Of a DNA stretch of 64,000 nucleotides, positions 11,341 through 23,220 are shown piece by piece (position 1 is the first letter of the stretch; the number at the start of each line of letters is the position of its first letter). The stretch is from Symsagittifera roscoffensis. Taxonomy: Eukaryota; Xenacoelomorpha; Acoela; Convolutidae. A program made the translations under genes and the position numbers. The notes beneath the pieces are model-generated. The model worked only from the letters and a program-made list of their open reading frames with translations. It did not search any database and was not told the origin of the DNA. The stretch is taken from NCBI RefSeq assembly GCF_963678635.1, contig NC_087068.1:12656027-12720026 (forward strand), written 5' to 3'.

Positions 11341-11413
11341 CGCCCCACAAGGGACTCGATCCCTTGACCGTTGGATTAAAAGTCCAACGCTCTACCGACT
11401 GAGCTAGCAGGGC
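11341..11413 (-). tRNA. tRNA-Lys(TTT) with T54 changed
   Basis: The stems are intact. The first T-loop base (T54) is A, which lies in the B box and would remove the usual reverse-Hoogsteen T54-A58 pair. It may be transcribed poorly. Confidence 0.82.
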
Positions 11414-11543
11414 TCAAAGATTCAGCTAGTCTTACAAACCTAAATTTTCAAATTCATCAAATTCAAGAATTCGAAGCTGTGGATCCTGAAATTAACAACT
11501 TAGTGCACACTTTTTTGCAGCAATTTATGATTGTGACTGATCT

Positions 11544-11617
11544 CGCTCTTGGGTGGGCTTGAACCACCAATCTTTCGGTTAACAGCCGAACGCGCTAGCC
11601 GATTGCGCCACAAGAGC
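11544..11617 (-). tRNA. tRNA-Asn(GTT), intact
   Basis: This 74-nt gene has an acceptor stem of seven Watson-Crick pairs (GCTCTTG with CAAGAGC), D stem GCGC/GCGC, anticodon stem TTCGG/CCGAA with loop CTGTTAA, T stem GGTGG/CCACC with loop TTCAAGC, and discriminator G. Anticodon GUU reads AAC and AAU. The anticodon arm and the D-arm start (GTGGCGCAATCGG) match tRNA-Asn of animals, with a different acceptor stem. The A and B boxes are good. A TATA-like A-run lies just upstream. Downstream on the same strand there is no T4 before the Lys-family gene at 11341, so the two may be co-transcribed. Confidence 0.94.
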
Positions 11618-12237
11618 TAATTAACATGTGTCGGTTGATTTTTTATCCATCATTCGAGCTTTGTTCTATAAGAAAAGTGTATTTTTGAGAGCCTGAAACC
11701 TATTAAGCAATCATGAAAACTCGGAAAATAACTGGCGTTTCAAAGAAGTGCGATTGTTTCAAAAAATATAATAGAAGAATTGATACTTCTCCCTACAAGG
11801 GCCTCGAACTCTTGTCCTTTGGATTACAAGTCCAACGCTCCACTGACTGAGCTATCAGGGCTCAAGGATTATGCTAGTCTTTCAAACCTATTTTTTCGAA
11901 TTCAAGAATTCGAAGCGTTGGATCCTGAAATTAATAACTTAGTGTACATATTTTTTGCAGCAATCTCTGATTTTGAGGTTCTACTGTTCTCGCTCCTGGG
12001 TGGGCTTGAACCACCAATCATTCGGTTAGCAGTCGAACGCGCTAGCCGATTGCGCCAAAAGAGCTCCAGAACTTGTGTAGGTTGATTTTTTTATGCATCA
12101 TTCAAGCTTTGTTCTATGAAAAAAATTTGTTTTTGAGAGCCTGAAACTTATTAAGCGTTCATGAAAACTCGGAATATAACTGACGTTTTCAAAGAAGTTC
12201 GAGTGTTTCAAAAAAATTAATTGAATAAATGTTACTC

Positions 12238-12310
12238 CGCCCCACAAGGGACTCGAACCCTTGACCGTTGGATTAAAAGTCCAACGCTCTACCGACTGAG
12301 CTAGCAGGGC
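12238..12310 (-). tRNA. tRNA-Lys(TTT), canonical copy
   Basis: The body is canonical. The upstream partner at 12440 is Asn-family GAT, and the spacer between them has no T4 stretch on the coding strand. Confidence 0.93.
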
Positions 12311-12439
12311 TCAAAGATTCAGCTAGTCTTACAAACCTAATTTTTCAAATTCAAGAATTCGAAGCGTTGGATCCTGAAATTAATAACTTAGTGTACATAT
12401 TTTTTGCAGCAATCTCTGATTTTGAGGTTCTACTGTTCT

Positions 12440-12513
12440 CGCTCCTGGGTGGGCTTGAACCAGCAATCTTTCGGTTATCAGCCGAACGCGCTAGCCGATT
12501 GCTCCACATGATC
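12440..12513 (-). tRNA. Asn-body tRNA with anticodon GAT (Ile)
   Basis: Loop CTGATAA gives anticodon GAU in an otherwise Asn-like body with a good anticodon stem. The T arm has one change (GCTGG) and the acceptor end one mismatch. Eukaryotic cytosol normally reads these Ile codons with AAT (inosine), so G34 for Ile is unusual. Similar GAT copies: 1017, 2821, 8004, 8920, 11094, 16035, 19174, 52316. Confidence 0.7.
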
Positions 12514-12658
12514 TCGATAAATTTTGTATGTTGAATTTTTTATGCATCATTCGAGCTTTGTTCTATGAGAAAAGTTTATTTTTGAGAGCCTGAAACTTAT
12601 TAAGCGTTCATGAAAACTCGGAATATAACTGGCGTTTTCAAAGAAATTCGAGTGTTTC

Positions 12659-12666
12659 AAAAAAAA
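12659..12666 (-). terminator. Pol III T-run after tRNA-Lys
   Basis: Eight T on the coding strand, 21 nt past the Lys 3' end at 12688. An equivalent run of 5-9 T follows almost every Lys-family gene. None follows the Asn-family genes before the Lys-family partner. Confidence 0.75.
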
Positions 12667-12687
12667 TTAATTGAATAAATGTTACTC

Positions 12688-12760
12688 CGCCCCACAAGGG
12701 ACTCGAACCCTTGACCGTTGGATTAAAAGTCCAACGCTCTACCGACTGAGCTAGCAGGGC
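12688..12760 (-). tRNA. tRNA-Lys(TTT), canonical copy
   Basis: The body is canonical and its terminator is clear (T8 at 12659-12666). The partner Asn gene at 12898 has small D-arm and T-arm changes. Confidence 0.93.
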
Positions 12761-13344
12761 TCAAAGATTCAGCTAGTCTTACAAACCTAAATTTTCAAAT
12801 TCATCAAATTCAAGAATTCGAAGCTGTGGATCCTGAAATTAACAACTTAGTGCACACTTTTTTGCAGCAATTTATGATTTTGAGTTTCTACTGATCTCGC
12901 TCTTGGGTGGGCTTGAACCACCCATCTTTCGGTTAACAGCCGAACGCGCTAGACGATTGCGCCACAAGAGCTCGATAACATGTGTCGGTTGATTTTTTAT
13001 GCATCATTCGAGCTTTGTTCTATAAGAAAAGTGTATTTTTGAGAGCCTGAAACCTATTAAGCAATCATGAAAACTCGGAAAATAACTGGCGTTTCAAAGA
13101 AGTGCGATTGTTTCAAAAAATATAATAGAAGAATTGATACTTCTCCCTACAAGGGCCTCGAACTCTTGTCCTTTGGATTACAAGTCCAACGCTCCACCGA
13201 CTGAGCTATCAGGGCTCAAAGATTATGCTAGTCTTTCAAACCTATTTTTTCGAATTCAAGAATTCGAAGCGTTGGATCCTGAAATTAATAACTTAGTGTA
13301 GATATTTTTTGCAGCAATCTCTGATTTTGAGGTTCTACTGTTCT

Positions 13345-13418
13345 CGCTCCTGGGTGGGCTTGAACCACCAATCATTCGGTTAGCAGTCGAACGCGCTAGC
13401 CGATTGCGCCACAAGAGC
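13345..13418 (-). tRNA. Asn-body tRNA with anticodon GCT (Ser)
   Basis: Loop CTGCTAA gives GCU, a serine AGC/AGU anticodon, on a body without the long variable arm that seryl-tRNA synthetase needs. The anticodon stem has one mismatch. Four copies share it (11991, 13345, 14250, 15154). Confidence 0.7.
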
Positions 13419-13592
13419 TCCAGAACTTGTGTAGGTTGATTTTTTTATGCATCATTCAAGCTTTGTTCTATGAAAAAAATTTGTTTTTGAGAGCCTGAAA
13501 CTTATTAAGCGTTCATGAAAACTCGGAATATAACTGACGTTTTCAAAGAAGTTCGAGTGTTTCAAAAAAAATTAATTGAATAAATGTTAATC

Positions 13593-13665
13593 CGCCCCAC
13601 AAGGGACTCGAACCCTTGACCGTTGGATTAAAAGTCCAACGCTCTACCGACTGAGCTAGCAGGGC
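13593..13665 (-). tRNA. tRNA-Lys(TTT), canonical copy
   Basis: Canonical body next to a fully paired tRNA-Asn (13803). This is the best-preserved Asn-Lys pair in the window. Confidence 0.94.
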
Positions 13666-13802
13666 TCAAAGATTCAGCTAGTCTTACAAACCTAATTTTT
13701 CAAATTCATCAAATTCAAGAATTCGAAGCTGTGGATCCTGAAATTAACAACTTAGTACACACTTTTTTGCAGCAATCTATGATTTTGGGTTTCTACTGTT
13801 CT

Positions 13803-13876
13803 CGCTCTTGGGTGGGCTTGAACCACCAATCTTTCGGTTAACAGCCGAACGCGCTAGCCGATTGCGCCACAAGAGC
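13803..13876 (-). tRNA. tRNA-Asn(GTT), intact
   Basis: Same fully paired form as the gene at 11544. It is followed on the same strand by canonical tRNA-Lys 13593. Confidence 0.94.
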
Positions 13877-14047
13877 TCCAGAACTTGTGTCGGTTGATTT
13901 TTTATGCATCATTCGAGCTTTGTTCTATAAGAAAAGTGTATTTTTGAGAGCCTGAAACTTATTAAGCAATCATGAAAACTCGGAAAATAACTGGCGTTTC
14001 AAAGAAGTGCGATTGTTTCAAAAAATCTAATAGAAGAATTGATACTT

Positions 14048-14120
14048 CTCCCTACAAGGGCCTCGAACTCTTGTCCTTTGGATTTCAAGTCCAACGCTCC
14101 ACCGACTGAGCTATCAGGGC
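14048..14120 (-). tRNA. Lys-family tRNA with anticodon TGA (Ser)
   Basis: A single change from the TGT subfamily gives loop CTTGAAA, anticodon UGA. There is no long variable arm. The T stem has one mismatch and the acceptor ends do not pair. Probably not functional. Confidence 0.65.
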
Positions 14121-14496
14121 TCAAAGATTATGCTAGTCTTTCAAACCTATTTTTTCGAATTCAAGAATTCGAAGCGTTGGATCCTGAAATTAATAACTTA
14201 GTGTACATATTTTTTGCAGCAATCTCTGATTTTGAGGTTCTACTGTTCTCGCTCCTGGGTGGGCTTGAACCACCAATCATTCGGTTAGCAGTCGAACGCG
14301 CTAGCCGATTGCGCCACAAGAGCTCCAGAACTTGTGTAGGTTGATTTTTTATGCATCATTCAAGCTTTGTTCTATGAAAAAAGTTTGTTTTTGAGAGCCT
14401 GAAACTTATTAAGCGTTCATGAAAACTCGGAATATAACTGACGTTTTCAAAGAAGTTCGAGTGTTTCAAAAAAAATTAATTGAATAAATGTTACTC

Positions 14497-14569
14497 CGCC
14501 TCACAAGGGACTCGAACCCTTGACCGTTGGATTAAAAGTCCAACGTTCTACCGACTGAGCTAGCAGGGC
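14497..14569 (-). tRNA. tRNA-Lys(TTT)
   Basis: Two changes from canonical: an acceptor position that weakens one pair, and the base between the D and anticodon stems. The cloverleaf should still fold. Confidence 0.88.
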
Positions 14570-14951
14570 TCAAAGATTCAGCTAGTCTTACAAACCTAAT
14601 TTTTCAAATTCATCAAATTCAAGAAATCGAAGCTGTGGATCCTGAAATTAACAACTTAGTACACACTTTTTTGCAGCAATCTATGATTTTGGGCTTCTAC
14701 TGTTCTCGCACTTGGGTGGGCTTGAACCACCAATCTTTCGGTTAACAGCCGAACGCGCTAGCCGATTGCGCCACAAGAGCTCCAGAACTTGTGTCGGTTG
14801 ATTTTTTATGCATCATTCGAGCTTTGTTCTATAAGAAAAGTGTATTTTTGAGAGCCTGAAACTTATTAAGCAATCATGAAAACTCGGAAAATAACTGGCG
14901 TTTCAAAGAAGTGCGATTGTTTCAAAAAATCTAATAGAAGAATTGATACTT

Positions 14952-15024
14952 CTCCCTACAAGGGCCTCGAACTCTTGTCCTTTGGATTTCAAGTCCAACG
15001 CTCCACCGACTGAGCTATCAGGGC
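14952..15024 (-). tRNA. Lys-family tRNA with anticodon TGA (Ser)
   Basis: Copy of the 14048 gene, shifted 904 bp. Confidence 0.65.
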
Positions 15025-15401
15025 TCAAAGATTATGCTAGTCTTTCAAACCTATTTTTTCGAATTCAAGAATTCGAAGCGTTGGATCCTGAAATTAATAA
15101 CTTAGTGTACATATTTTTTGCAGCAATCTCTGATTTTGAGGTTCTACTGTTCTCGCTCCTGGGTGGGCTTGAACCACCAATCATTCGGTTAGCAGTCGAA
15201 CGCGCTAGCCGATTGCGCCACAAGAGCTCCAGAACTTGTGTAGGTTGATTTTTTTATGCATCATTCAAGCTTTGTTCTATGAAAAAAGTTTGTTTTTGAG
15301 AGCCTGAAACTTATTAAGCGTTCATGAAAACTCGGAATATAACTGACGTTTTCAAAGAAGTTCGAGTGTTTCAAAAAAAATTAATTGAATAAATGTTACT
15401 C

Positions 15402-15474
15402 CGCCCCACAAGGGACTCGAACCCTTGACCGTTGGATTAAAAGTCCAACGTTCTACCGACTGAGCTAGCAGGGC
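15402..15474 (-). tRNA. tRNA-Lys(TTT)
   Basis: Shares the D/anticodon junction change of the 14497 copy but has the canonical acceptor stem. Its partner at 15612 is an intact tRNA-Asn. Confidence 0.92.
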
Positions 15475-15611
15475 TCAAAGATTCAGCTAGTCTTACAAAC
15501 CTAATTTTTCAAATTCATCAAATTCAAGAAATCGAAGCTGTGGATCCTGAAATTAACAACTTAGTTCACACTTTTTTGCAGCAATCTATGATTTTGAGTT
15601 TCTACTGTTCT

Positions 15612-15685
15612 CGCTCTTGGGTGGGCTTGAACCACCAATCTTTCGGTTAACAGCCGAACGCGCTAGCCGATTGCGCCACAAGAGC
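15612..15685 (-). tRNA. tRNA-Asn(GTT), intact
   Basis: Fully paired acceptor, D, anticodon and T stems. Its partner is Lys 15402. Confidence 0.94.
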
Positions 15686-17627
15686 TCGATAACATGTGTC
15701 GGTTGATTTTTTATGCATCATTCGAGCTTTGTTCTATAAGAAAAGTGTATTTTTGAGAGCCTGAAACTTATTAAGCAATCATGAAAACTCGGAAAATAAC
15801 TGGCGTTTCAAAGAAGTGCGATTGTTTCAAAAAATATAATAGAAGAATTGATACTGCTCCCTATAAGGGCCTCGAACTCTTGTCCTTTGGATTACAAGTC
15901 CAACGCTCCACCGACTGAGCTATCAGGGCTCAAAGATTATGCTAGTCTTCAAACCTATTTTTTCAAATTCAAGAATTCGAAGCGTTGGATCCTGAAATTT
16001 GCAGTAATCTCTGATTTTGAGGTTCTACTGTTCTCGCTCCTGGGTGGGCTTGAACCACCAATCTTTCGGTTATCAGCATAACGCGCTAGCCCATTGCTCC
16101 ACATGAGCTCGATAAATTGTGAAGGTTGATTTTTCTATGCATCATTCGAGCTTTGCTCTATGAGAAAAGTTTATTTTTGAGAGCCTGAAACATATTAAGC
16201 ATTCACAAAAACTCTGAAAATAACTGGCGCTTTCAAAGAAATTCGATTGTTTCAAAAAACATTAATAGAAGAAAGGTTACTTCGCCCCACAAGGGACTCG
16301 AACCCTTGACCGTTGGATTAAAAGTCCAACCCTCTACCGACTGAGCTATCAGAGCTCAAAGATTTAGCTAGTATTTCAAACCTATTTTTTCAAATTCAAG
16401 AATTCGAAGCGTTGGATCCTGAAATTAATAACTTAGTGTACATATCTTTTGCAGCAATCTCTCATTTTGAGGTTCTACTGTTCTCGCTCCTGGGTGGGCT
16501 TGTACCACCAATCTTACGGTAAACAGCCGAGAGCGCTAGCCGATTGCTCCACAAGAGCTCGATAAATTGAGTAGGTTGATTTTTTATCCATCATTTGAGC
16601 TTTGTTCTATGAAAAAAGTTTATTTTTGAGAGCCTGAAACTTATTAAGTAATTATGAAAACTCGGAAAATAACCGGCGTTTTCAAAGAAGTTCGAGTGAT
16701 TCAAAAAAACTAATAGAGTAAATGATTCTTCGCACCACAAGGGACTCGAACCCTTCACCGTTGGATTAATAGTCTAACGCTCTACCGTCTGAGCTAGCAG
16801 GGCTGAAAGATGCAGCTACTCTTACAAACCTAATTTTTCAAATTCAAGAATTCGAAGCTGTGGATCCTGAAATTAAGAACTTAGTGCACACATTTTTTGC
16901 AGCATTCTCTGATTTTGTGATTCTCCTGTTCTCGCTCCTGGGTGGGCTTGAACCATCAACCTTTCGGTTAACAGCCGAAAGCGCTAGCCGATTGCGCCAC
17001 AAGAGCTCGACAACATTTGTCGCTTGATTTTTTATGCATCATTCGAGCTTTGTTCTGTGAGAAAAGTTTATTTTTGACAGCCTGAAACATATTAAGCATT
17101 CACAAAAACTCTGAAATTAACTGGCGCTTTCAAAGAAGTTCGATTGTTTCAAAAAAATTAAAAGAAGAAATGTTTCTTCGCCCAACAATGGACTCGAACC
17201 CTTGACCGTTGGATGAAAAGTCCATCGCTCTACCGACTGAGCTAGCAGGGTTCAAAGATTCAGCTAGTGTTACAAAGCTAATTTTTCAATTTCAAGAATT
17301 CGAAGCTGTGGCTCCTGAAATTAATAACTTACTGTACATATTTTTTGCAGCAATCTCTGATTTAGAGGATCTACTGTTCTCGCTCCTGGGTTGGCTTGAT
17401 TCAACAACCTTTCGGTTAACAGCCGAACGCGCTAGCCGATTGCGCCACAAGAGCTCGATAACAGGTGTAGGTTGATTTTTTATGCATCATTCAAGCTTTG
17501 TTCTTTGAGAAAAGTTTATTTTTGAGAGCCTGAAACATATTAAGCATTCACAAAAACTCTGAAAATAACTGGCGCGTTCAAAGAATTTCGATTGTTTCAA
17601 AAAACATTAATAGAAGAAAGGTTACTT

Positions 17628-17700
17628 CGCCCCACAAGGGACGCGAACCCTTGACCGTTGGATTGAAAGTCCAACGCTCAAACGACTGAGCTATCAGAGC
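17628..17700 (-). pseudogene. Lys-family copy with anticodon TTC (Glu)
   Basis: Loop CTTTCAA gives UUC. Changes in the D stem, T loop (TCGCG) and acceptor strand suggest decay. Confidence 0.6.
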
Positions 17701-18524
17701 TCAAAGATTTAGCTAGTATTTCAAACCTATTTTTTCAAATTCAAGAATTCGAAGCGTTGGATCCTGAAATTAATAACTTAGTGTACATATCTTTAGCAGC
17801 AATCTCTGATTTTGAGGTTCTACTGTTCTCGCTCCTGGGTGGGCTTGAACCACCAATCTTACGGTAAACAGCCGAAACCGCTAGCTGATTGCTCCGCAAG
17901 AGCTCGCTAAATTGAGTAGGTTGATTTTTTATCCATCATTTGAGCTTTGTTCTATGAAAAAAGTTTATTTTTGAGAGCCTGAAACTTATTAAGTAATTAT
18001 GAAAACTCGGAAAATAACCGGCGTTTTCAAAGAAGTTCGAGTGATTCAAAAAAACTAATAGAGTAAATGATTCTTCGCACCACAAGGGACTCGAACGCTT
18101 CACTGTTGGATTAATAGTCTAACTCTCTACCGACTGAGCTAGCAGGGCTCCAAGATGCAGCTACTCTTGCAAAACTAATTTTTCAAATTCAAGAATTCGA
18201 AGCTGTGGATCCTGGAATTAATAACTTAATGCACACATTTTTTGCAGCATTCTCTGATTTTGAGATTCTCCTGTTCTCGCTCCTGGGTGGGCTTGAACCA
18301 TCAACCTTTCGGTTAACAGCCGAAAGCGCTAGCCGATTGCGCCACAAGAGCTCGACAACATTTGTCGCTTGATTTTTTATGCATCATTCGAGCTTTGTTC
18401 TGTGAGAAAAGTTTATTTTTGACAACCTGAAACATATTAAGCATTCACAAAAACTCTGAAATTAACTGGCGCGTTCAAAGAATTTCGATTGTTTCAAAAA
18501 ACATTAATAGAAGAAAGGTTACTT

Positions 18525-18597
18525 CGCCCCACAAGGGACGCGAACCCTTGACCGTTGGATTGAAAGTCCAACGCTCAAACGACTGAGCTATCAGAGC
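18525..18597 (-). pseudogene. Lys-family copy with anticodon TTC (Glu)
   Basis: Sister of the 17628 copy, 897 bp away, with the same D-arm and T-loop damage. Confidence 0.6.
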
Positions 18598-20501
18598 TCA
18601 AAGATTTAGCTAGTATTTCAAACCTATTTTTTCAAATTCAAGAATTCGAAGCGTTGGATCCTGAAATTAATAACTTAGTGTACATATCTTTAGCAGCAAT
18701 CTCTGATTTTGAGGTTCTACTGTTCTCGCTCCTGGGTGGGCTTGAACCACCAATCTTACGGTAAACAGCCGAAAGCGCTAGCCGATTGCTCCGCAAGAGC
18801 TCGCTAAATTGAGTAGGTTGATTTTTATCCATCATTTGAGCTTTGTTCTATGAAAAAAGTTTATTTTTGAGAGCCTGAAACTTATTAAGTAATTATGAAA
18901 ACTCGGAAAATAACCGGCGTTTTCAAAGAAGTTCGAGTGATTCAAAAAAACTAATAGAGTAAATGATTCTTCGCACCACAAGGGACTCGAACGCTTCACT
19001 GTTGGATTAATAGGCTAACTCTCTACCGACTGAGCTAGCAGGGCTCCAAGATGCAGCTACTCTTGCAAAACTAATTTTTCAAATTCAAGAATTCGAAGCT
19101 GTGGATCCTGAAATTAATAACTTAATGCACACATTTTTTGCAGCATTCTCTGATTTTGAGATTCTCCTGTTCTCGCTCCTGGGTGGGCTTGAACCATCAA
19201 CCTTTCGGTTATCAGCCGAAATCGCTAGCCGATTGCGCCACAAGAGCTCGACAACATTTGTCGGTTGATTTTTTATGCATCATTCGAGCTTTGTTCTGTG
19301 AGAAAAGTTTATTTTTGACAGCCTGAAACATATTAAGCATTCACAAAAACTCTGAAATTAACTGGCGCTTTCAAAGAAGTTCGATTGTTTCAAAAAAAAT
19401 TAAAAGAAGAAATGTTTCTTCGCCCCACAATGGACTCGAACCCTTGACCGTTGGAAGAAAAGTCCATCGCTCTACCGACTGAGCTAGCAGGGTTCAAAGA
19501 TTCAGCTAGTGTTACAAACCTAATTTTTCAATTTCAAGAATTCGAAGCTGTGGCTCCTGAAATTAATAACTGACTGTACATATTTTTTGCAGCAATCTCT
19601 GATTTAGAGGATCTACTGTTCTCGCTCCTGGGTTGACTTGATCCAACTACCTTTCGGTTGACAGCCGAATGCGCTAGCCGATTGCGCCACAAGAGCTCGA
19701 TAACATTTGTAGGTTGATTTTTATGCATCATTCAAGCTTTGTTCTATGAAAAAAGTTTGTTTTTGAGAGCCTGAAACTTATTAAGCGTTCATGAAAACTC
19801 GGAATAACTGGCGTTTTCAAAGAAGTTAGAGTGATTAAAAAAAACTAATAGAAATGATTCTTCGCAGCACAAGGGAATCGAACCATTCACCGTTGGATTA
19901 GTAGTCTAATGCTCTACCGACTGAGCTAGCAGGGCTCAAAGCTGCTGCTAGTCTTACAAACCTTATTTTTCAAATTCAAGAATTCGAAGCTGTGGATCCT
20001 GAAATTAATAACTTAGTGCACACATTTTTTGCAGCAATCTCTGATTTTGAGATTCTCATGTTCTCGCTCCTGGGTTGGCTTGATCCAAAAACCTTTCGGT
20101 TAACAGCGTAACGCGCTAGCCGATTGCGCCACAATAGCGCGATAACATGTGTCGGTTGATTTTTCATGCATCATTCGAGCTTTGTTATATGAGAAAACAA
20201 AGTTTATTTTTGAGAGCCTGAAACTTATTAAGCATTCAAAAAAACTCTGAAAATAACTGGCGTTTTCACAAAAGTTCGAGTGTTTCAAAAAATACTAAAA
20301 GCACCACAAGGTTCTCGAACCCTTCACTGTTGGATTAGTAGTCTAACGCTCTACCGACTGAGCTAGCAGGGCTCAAAGATGCTGCTAGTCTTACAAACCT
20401 TATTTTTCAAATTCAAGAATTCGAAGCTGTGGATCCTGAAATTAATAACTTCCTGCACACATTTTTTGCAGCAATCTCTGATTTAGAGGATCTACTGTTC
20501 T

Positions 20502-20575
20502 CGCTCCTGGGTTGGCTTGATCCAACAACCTTTCGGTTGAAAGTCGAACGCGCTAGCCGATTGCGCCACAAGAGC
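20502..20575 (-). pseudogene. Asn-body copy with anticodon TTC
   Basis: Loop CTTTCAA differs from the Asn loop at more than one position. The T arm is of the rebuilt type with a weak B box. This form occurs once. Confidence 0.55.
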
Positions 20576-22280
20576 TCGATAACATGTGTCGGTTGATTTT
20601 TTATGCATCATTCGAGCTTTGTTATATGAGAAAAGTTTATTTTTGAGAGCCTGAAACTTATTAAGCATTCACAAAAACTCTGAAAATAACTGGCGTTTTC
20701 AAAGAAGTTCGCGTGTTTAAAGAAAACTAATAGAAGAAATGATTCTTCGCACCACAAGGGACTCGAACCCTTCACCGTTGGAATAGTAGTCTAACTCTCT
20801 ACCGACTGAGCTTGCAGGGCTCAAGGATGATGCTAGTCTTACAAACCTTATTTTTCAAATTCAAGAATTCGAAGCTGTGGATCCTGAAATTAATAACTTA
20901 GTGCACACATTTTTTGCAGTAATCTCTGATTTTAAGATTCTCCTGTTCTCACTCCTGGGTGGGCTTGCACCACCAACCTTTCGGTTAACCGCCGAAAGCG
21001 ATAGCCGATTGCGCCACAAGAGCTCGATAACATGTGTCGGTTGATTTTTCATGCATCATTCGAGCTTTGTTATATGAGAAAAGTTTATTTTTGAGAGCCT
21101 GAAACTTCTTAAGCATTCAAAAAAACTCTGAAAATAACTGGCGTTTTCACAAAAGTTCGAGTGTTTCAAAAAAGACTAATAGCACCACAAGGGTCTCGAA
21201 CACTTCACCGTTGGATTAGTAGTCTAACGCTCTACCGACTGAGCTAGCAGGGCTCAAAGATGCTGCTAGTCTTACAAACCTTATTTTTCAAATTCAAGAA
21301 TTCGAAGCTGTGGATCCTGAAATTAATTACTTAGTGCACACAATTTTTGTAGCAATCTCAGCTTTTGAGGTTATTCTGTTCTTGTTCCTGGGTGGTCTTG
21401 AATCACCAACCTCTCGGTTAACAGCCGAACGCGCTAGCCGATTGCGCCACAAGAGCTCGATAACATGTGTCGGTTGATTTTTTTTGCATCATTCGAGCTT
21501 TGTTATATGAGAAAAGTTTGTTTTTGAGAGCCTGAAACTTATTAAGCATTCACAAAAACTCTGAAAATAACTGTCGTTTTCAAAGAAGTTCGAGTGTTTC
21601 AAAAAAAACTAATAGAAGAAATGATTCTTCGCACCACAAGGGACTCGAACCCTCCACCGTTGGATTAGTTGTCTAACTCTCTACCGACTGAGCTAGCAGG
21701 GCTCAAGGATGATGCTAGTCTTACAAACCTTATTTTTCAAATTCAAGAATTCGAAGCTGTGGATCCTGAAATTAATACCTTAGTGCACACATTTTTTGCA
21801 GCAATCTCTGATTTAGAGGATCTACTGTTCTCGCTCCTGGGTTGGCTTGATCCAACAACCTTTCGGTTAACAGCCGAACGCGCTAGACGATTGCGCCACA
21901 AGAGCTCGATAACATGTGTCGGTTGATTTTTTATGCATCATTCGAGCTTTGTTATATGAGAAAAGTTTATTTTTGAGAGCCTGAAACTTATTAAGCATTC
22001 ACAAAAACTCTGAAAATAACTGGCGTTTTCAAAGAAGGTCGAGTGTTTCAAAAAAAAACTAAAAGAAGAAATTATTCTTCGCACCACAAGGGACTCGAAC
22101 CTTTCACCGTTGGAATAGTAGTCTAACGCTCTACCGACTGATCTAGCAGGGCTCAAAGATGCTGCTAGTCTTACAAACCTTATTTTTCAAATTCAAGATT
22201 CGAAGCTGTGGATCCTGAAATTAATAACTTAGTGCACACATTTTTTGCAGCAATCTCTGATTTTGAGATTCTCATGTTCT

Positions 22281-22308
22281 CGCTCCTGGGTGGGCTTGAA
22301 CCACCAAG
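22281..22308 (-). pseudogene. 3' fragment of tRNA-Asn
   Basis: Only the acceptor 3' strand and T arm remain. The rest is replaced by a repeat of the spacer piece GCAGCAATCTCTGATTTT. Confidence 0.8.
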
Positions 22309-23146
22309 GAACAGAGCAGCAATCTCTGATTTTGAGGTTGATTTTTTTTATGCATCATTCAAGCTTTGTTCTATGAAAAAAGTTTGTTTTTGGGAGCCTG
22401 AAACTTAGTAAGCATTCATGAAAACTCTGAAAATAACTGGCGTTTTCAAAGTAGTTCGAGTGTTTCAAAAAAAATTAATAGAATAAATGATACTTCAACC
22501 AACAAGGGACTCAAACCCTTGACCGTTGGATTAAAAGTCCAATGCTCTACCGACTGAGCTAGCAGGGCTCAAAGCTTCAGCTAGTCTTACAAACCTAATT
22601 TTTCAATTTCAAGATTTCGAAGCTGTGGCTCCTGAAATTAATAACTTACTGTACATATTTTTTGCAGCAATCTCTGATTTAGAGGATCTACTGTTCTCGC
22701 TCCTGGGTTGGCTTGATCCAACAACCTTTCGGTTAACAGCCGAACGCGCTAGACGATTGCGCCACAAGAGCTCGATAACATGTGTCGGTTGATTTTTTAT
22801 GCATCATTCTAGCTTTGTTATATGAGAAAAGTTTATTTTTGAGAGCCTGAAACTTATTAAGCATTCACAAAAACTCTGAAAATAACTGGCGTTTTCAAAG
22901 AAGTTCGAGTGTTTCAAAAAAAACTAATAGAAGCAATGATTCTTCGCACCACAAGGGACTCGAACACTTCACCGTTGGATTAGTAGTCTACCGCTCTACC
23001 GACTGAGCTAGCGGGGCTTAACGATGATGCTAGTCTTACAAACCTTATTTTTCAAATTCAAGAATTCGAAGCTGTGGATCCTGAAATTAATAACTAAGTG
23101 CACACATTTTTTGCAGCAATCTTTGATTTAGAGGCTCTACTGTTCT

Positions 23147-23220
23147 CGCTCCTGGGTTGGCTTGATCCAAGAACCTTTCGGTTCACAGTCGAACGCGCTA
23201 GCCGGTTGCGCCACAAGAGC
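23147..23220 (-). pseudogene. Asn-body copy with anticodon GTG (His)
   Basis: Loop CTGTGAA gives GUG. There is no extra 5' G as needed for tRNA-His, the anticodon stem has a mismatch and the T arm is altered. Single copy. Confidence 0.55.

Larger units (their letters stand above)
11168..15700 (-). repeat. Block F: Lys(TTT) units with recoded partners
   Basis: Copies: K TTT 11341-11413, 12238-12310, 12688-12760, 13593-13665, 14497-14569, 15402-15474; K TGT 11789-11861, 13143-13215; K TGA 14048-14120, 14952-15024; N GTT 11544-11617, 12898-12971, 13803-13876, 14707-14780, 15612-15685; N GCT 11991-12064, 13345-13418, 14250-14323, 15154-15227; N GAT 12440-12513. A two-unit step of 904-905 bp (13143, 14048, 14952) follows a three-unit step of 1354 bp (11789 to 13143). 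This block holds the best-preserved Lys and Asn genes of the array. Confidence 0.92.
15701..19500 (-). repeat. Block G: ATT/TTC Lys-family units
   Basis: Copies: K TGT 15857-15929; N GAT 16035-16108; K TTT 16283-16355; N GTT 16485-16558; K ATT 16731-16803; N GTT 16933-17006; K TTT 17179-17251; N GTT 17381-17454; K TTC 17628-17700; N GTT 17830-17903; K ATT 18076-18148; N GTT 18278-18351; K TTC 18525-18597; N GTT 18727-18800; K ATT 18972-19044; N GAT 19174-19247; K TTT 19421-19493. The TTC/ATT pair of units repeats at 897 bp. N 16485, 17830 and 18727 share a changed anticodon-loop end and weak stems. Confidence 0.9.

Noticed and set aside
13345-13418. Genuine tRNA-Ser(GCT)
   Set aside because: There is no long variable arm; the body is Asn-type with one anticodon base changed and a stem mismatch.
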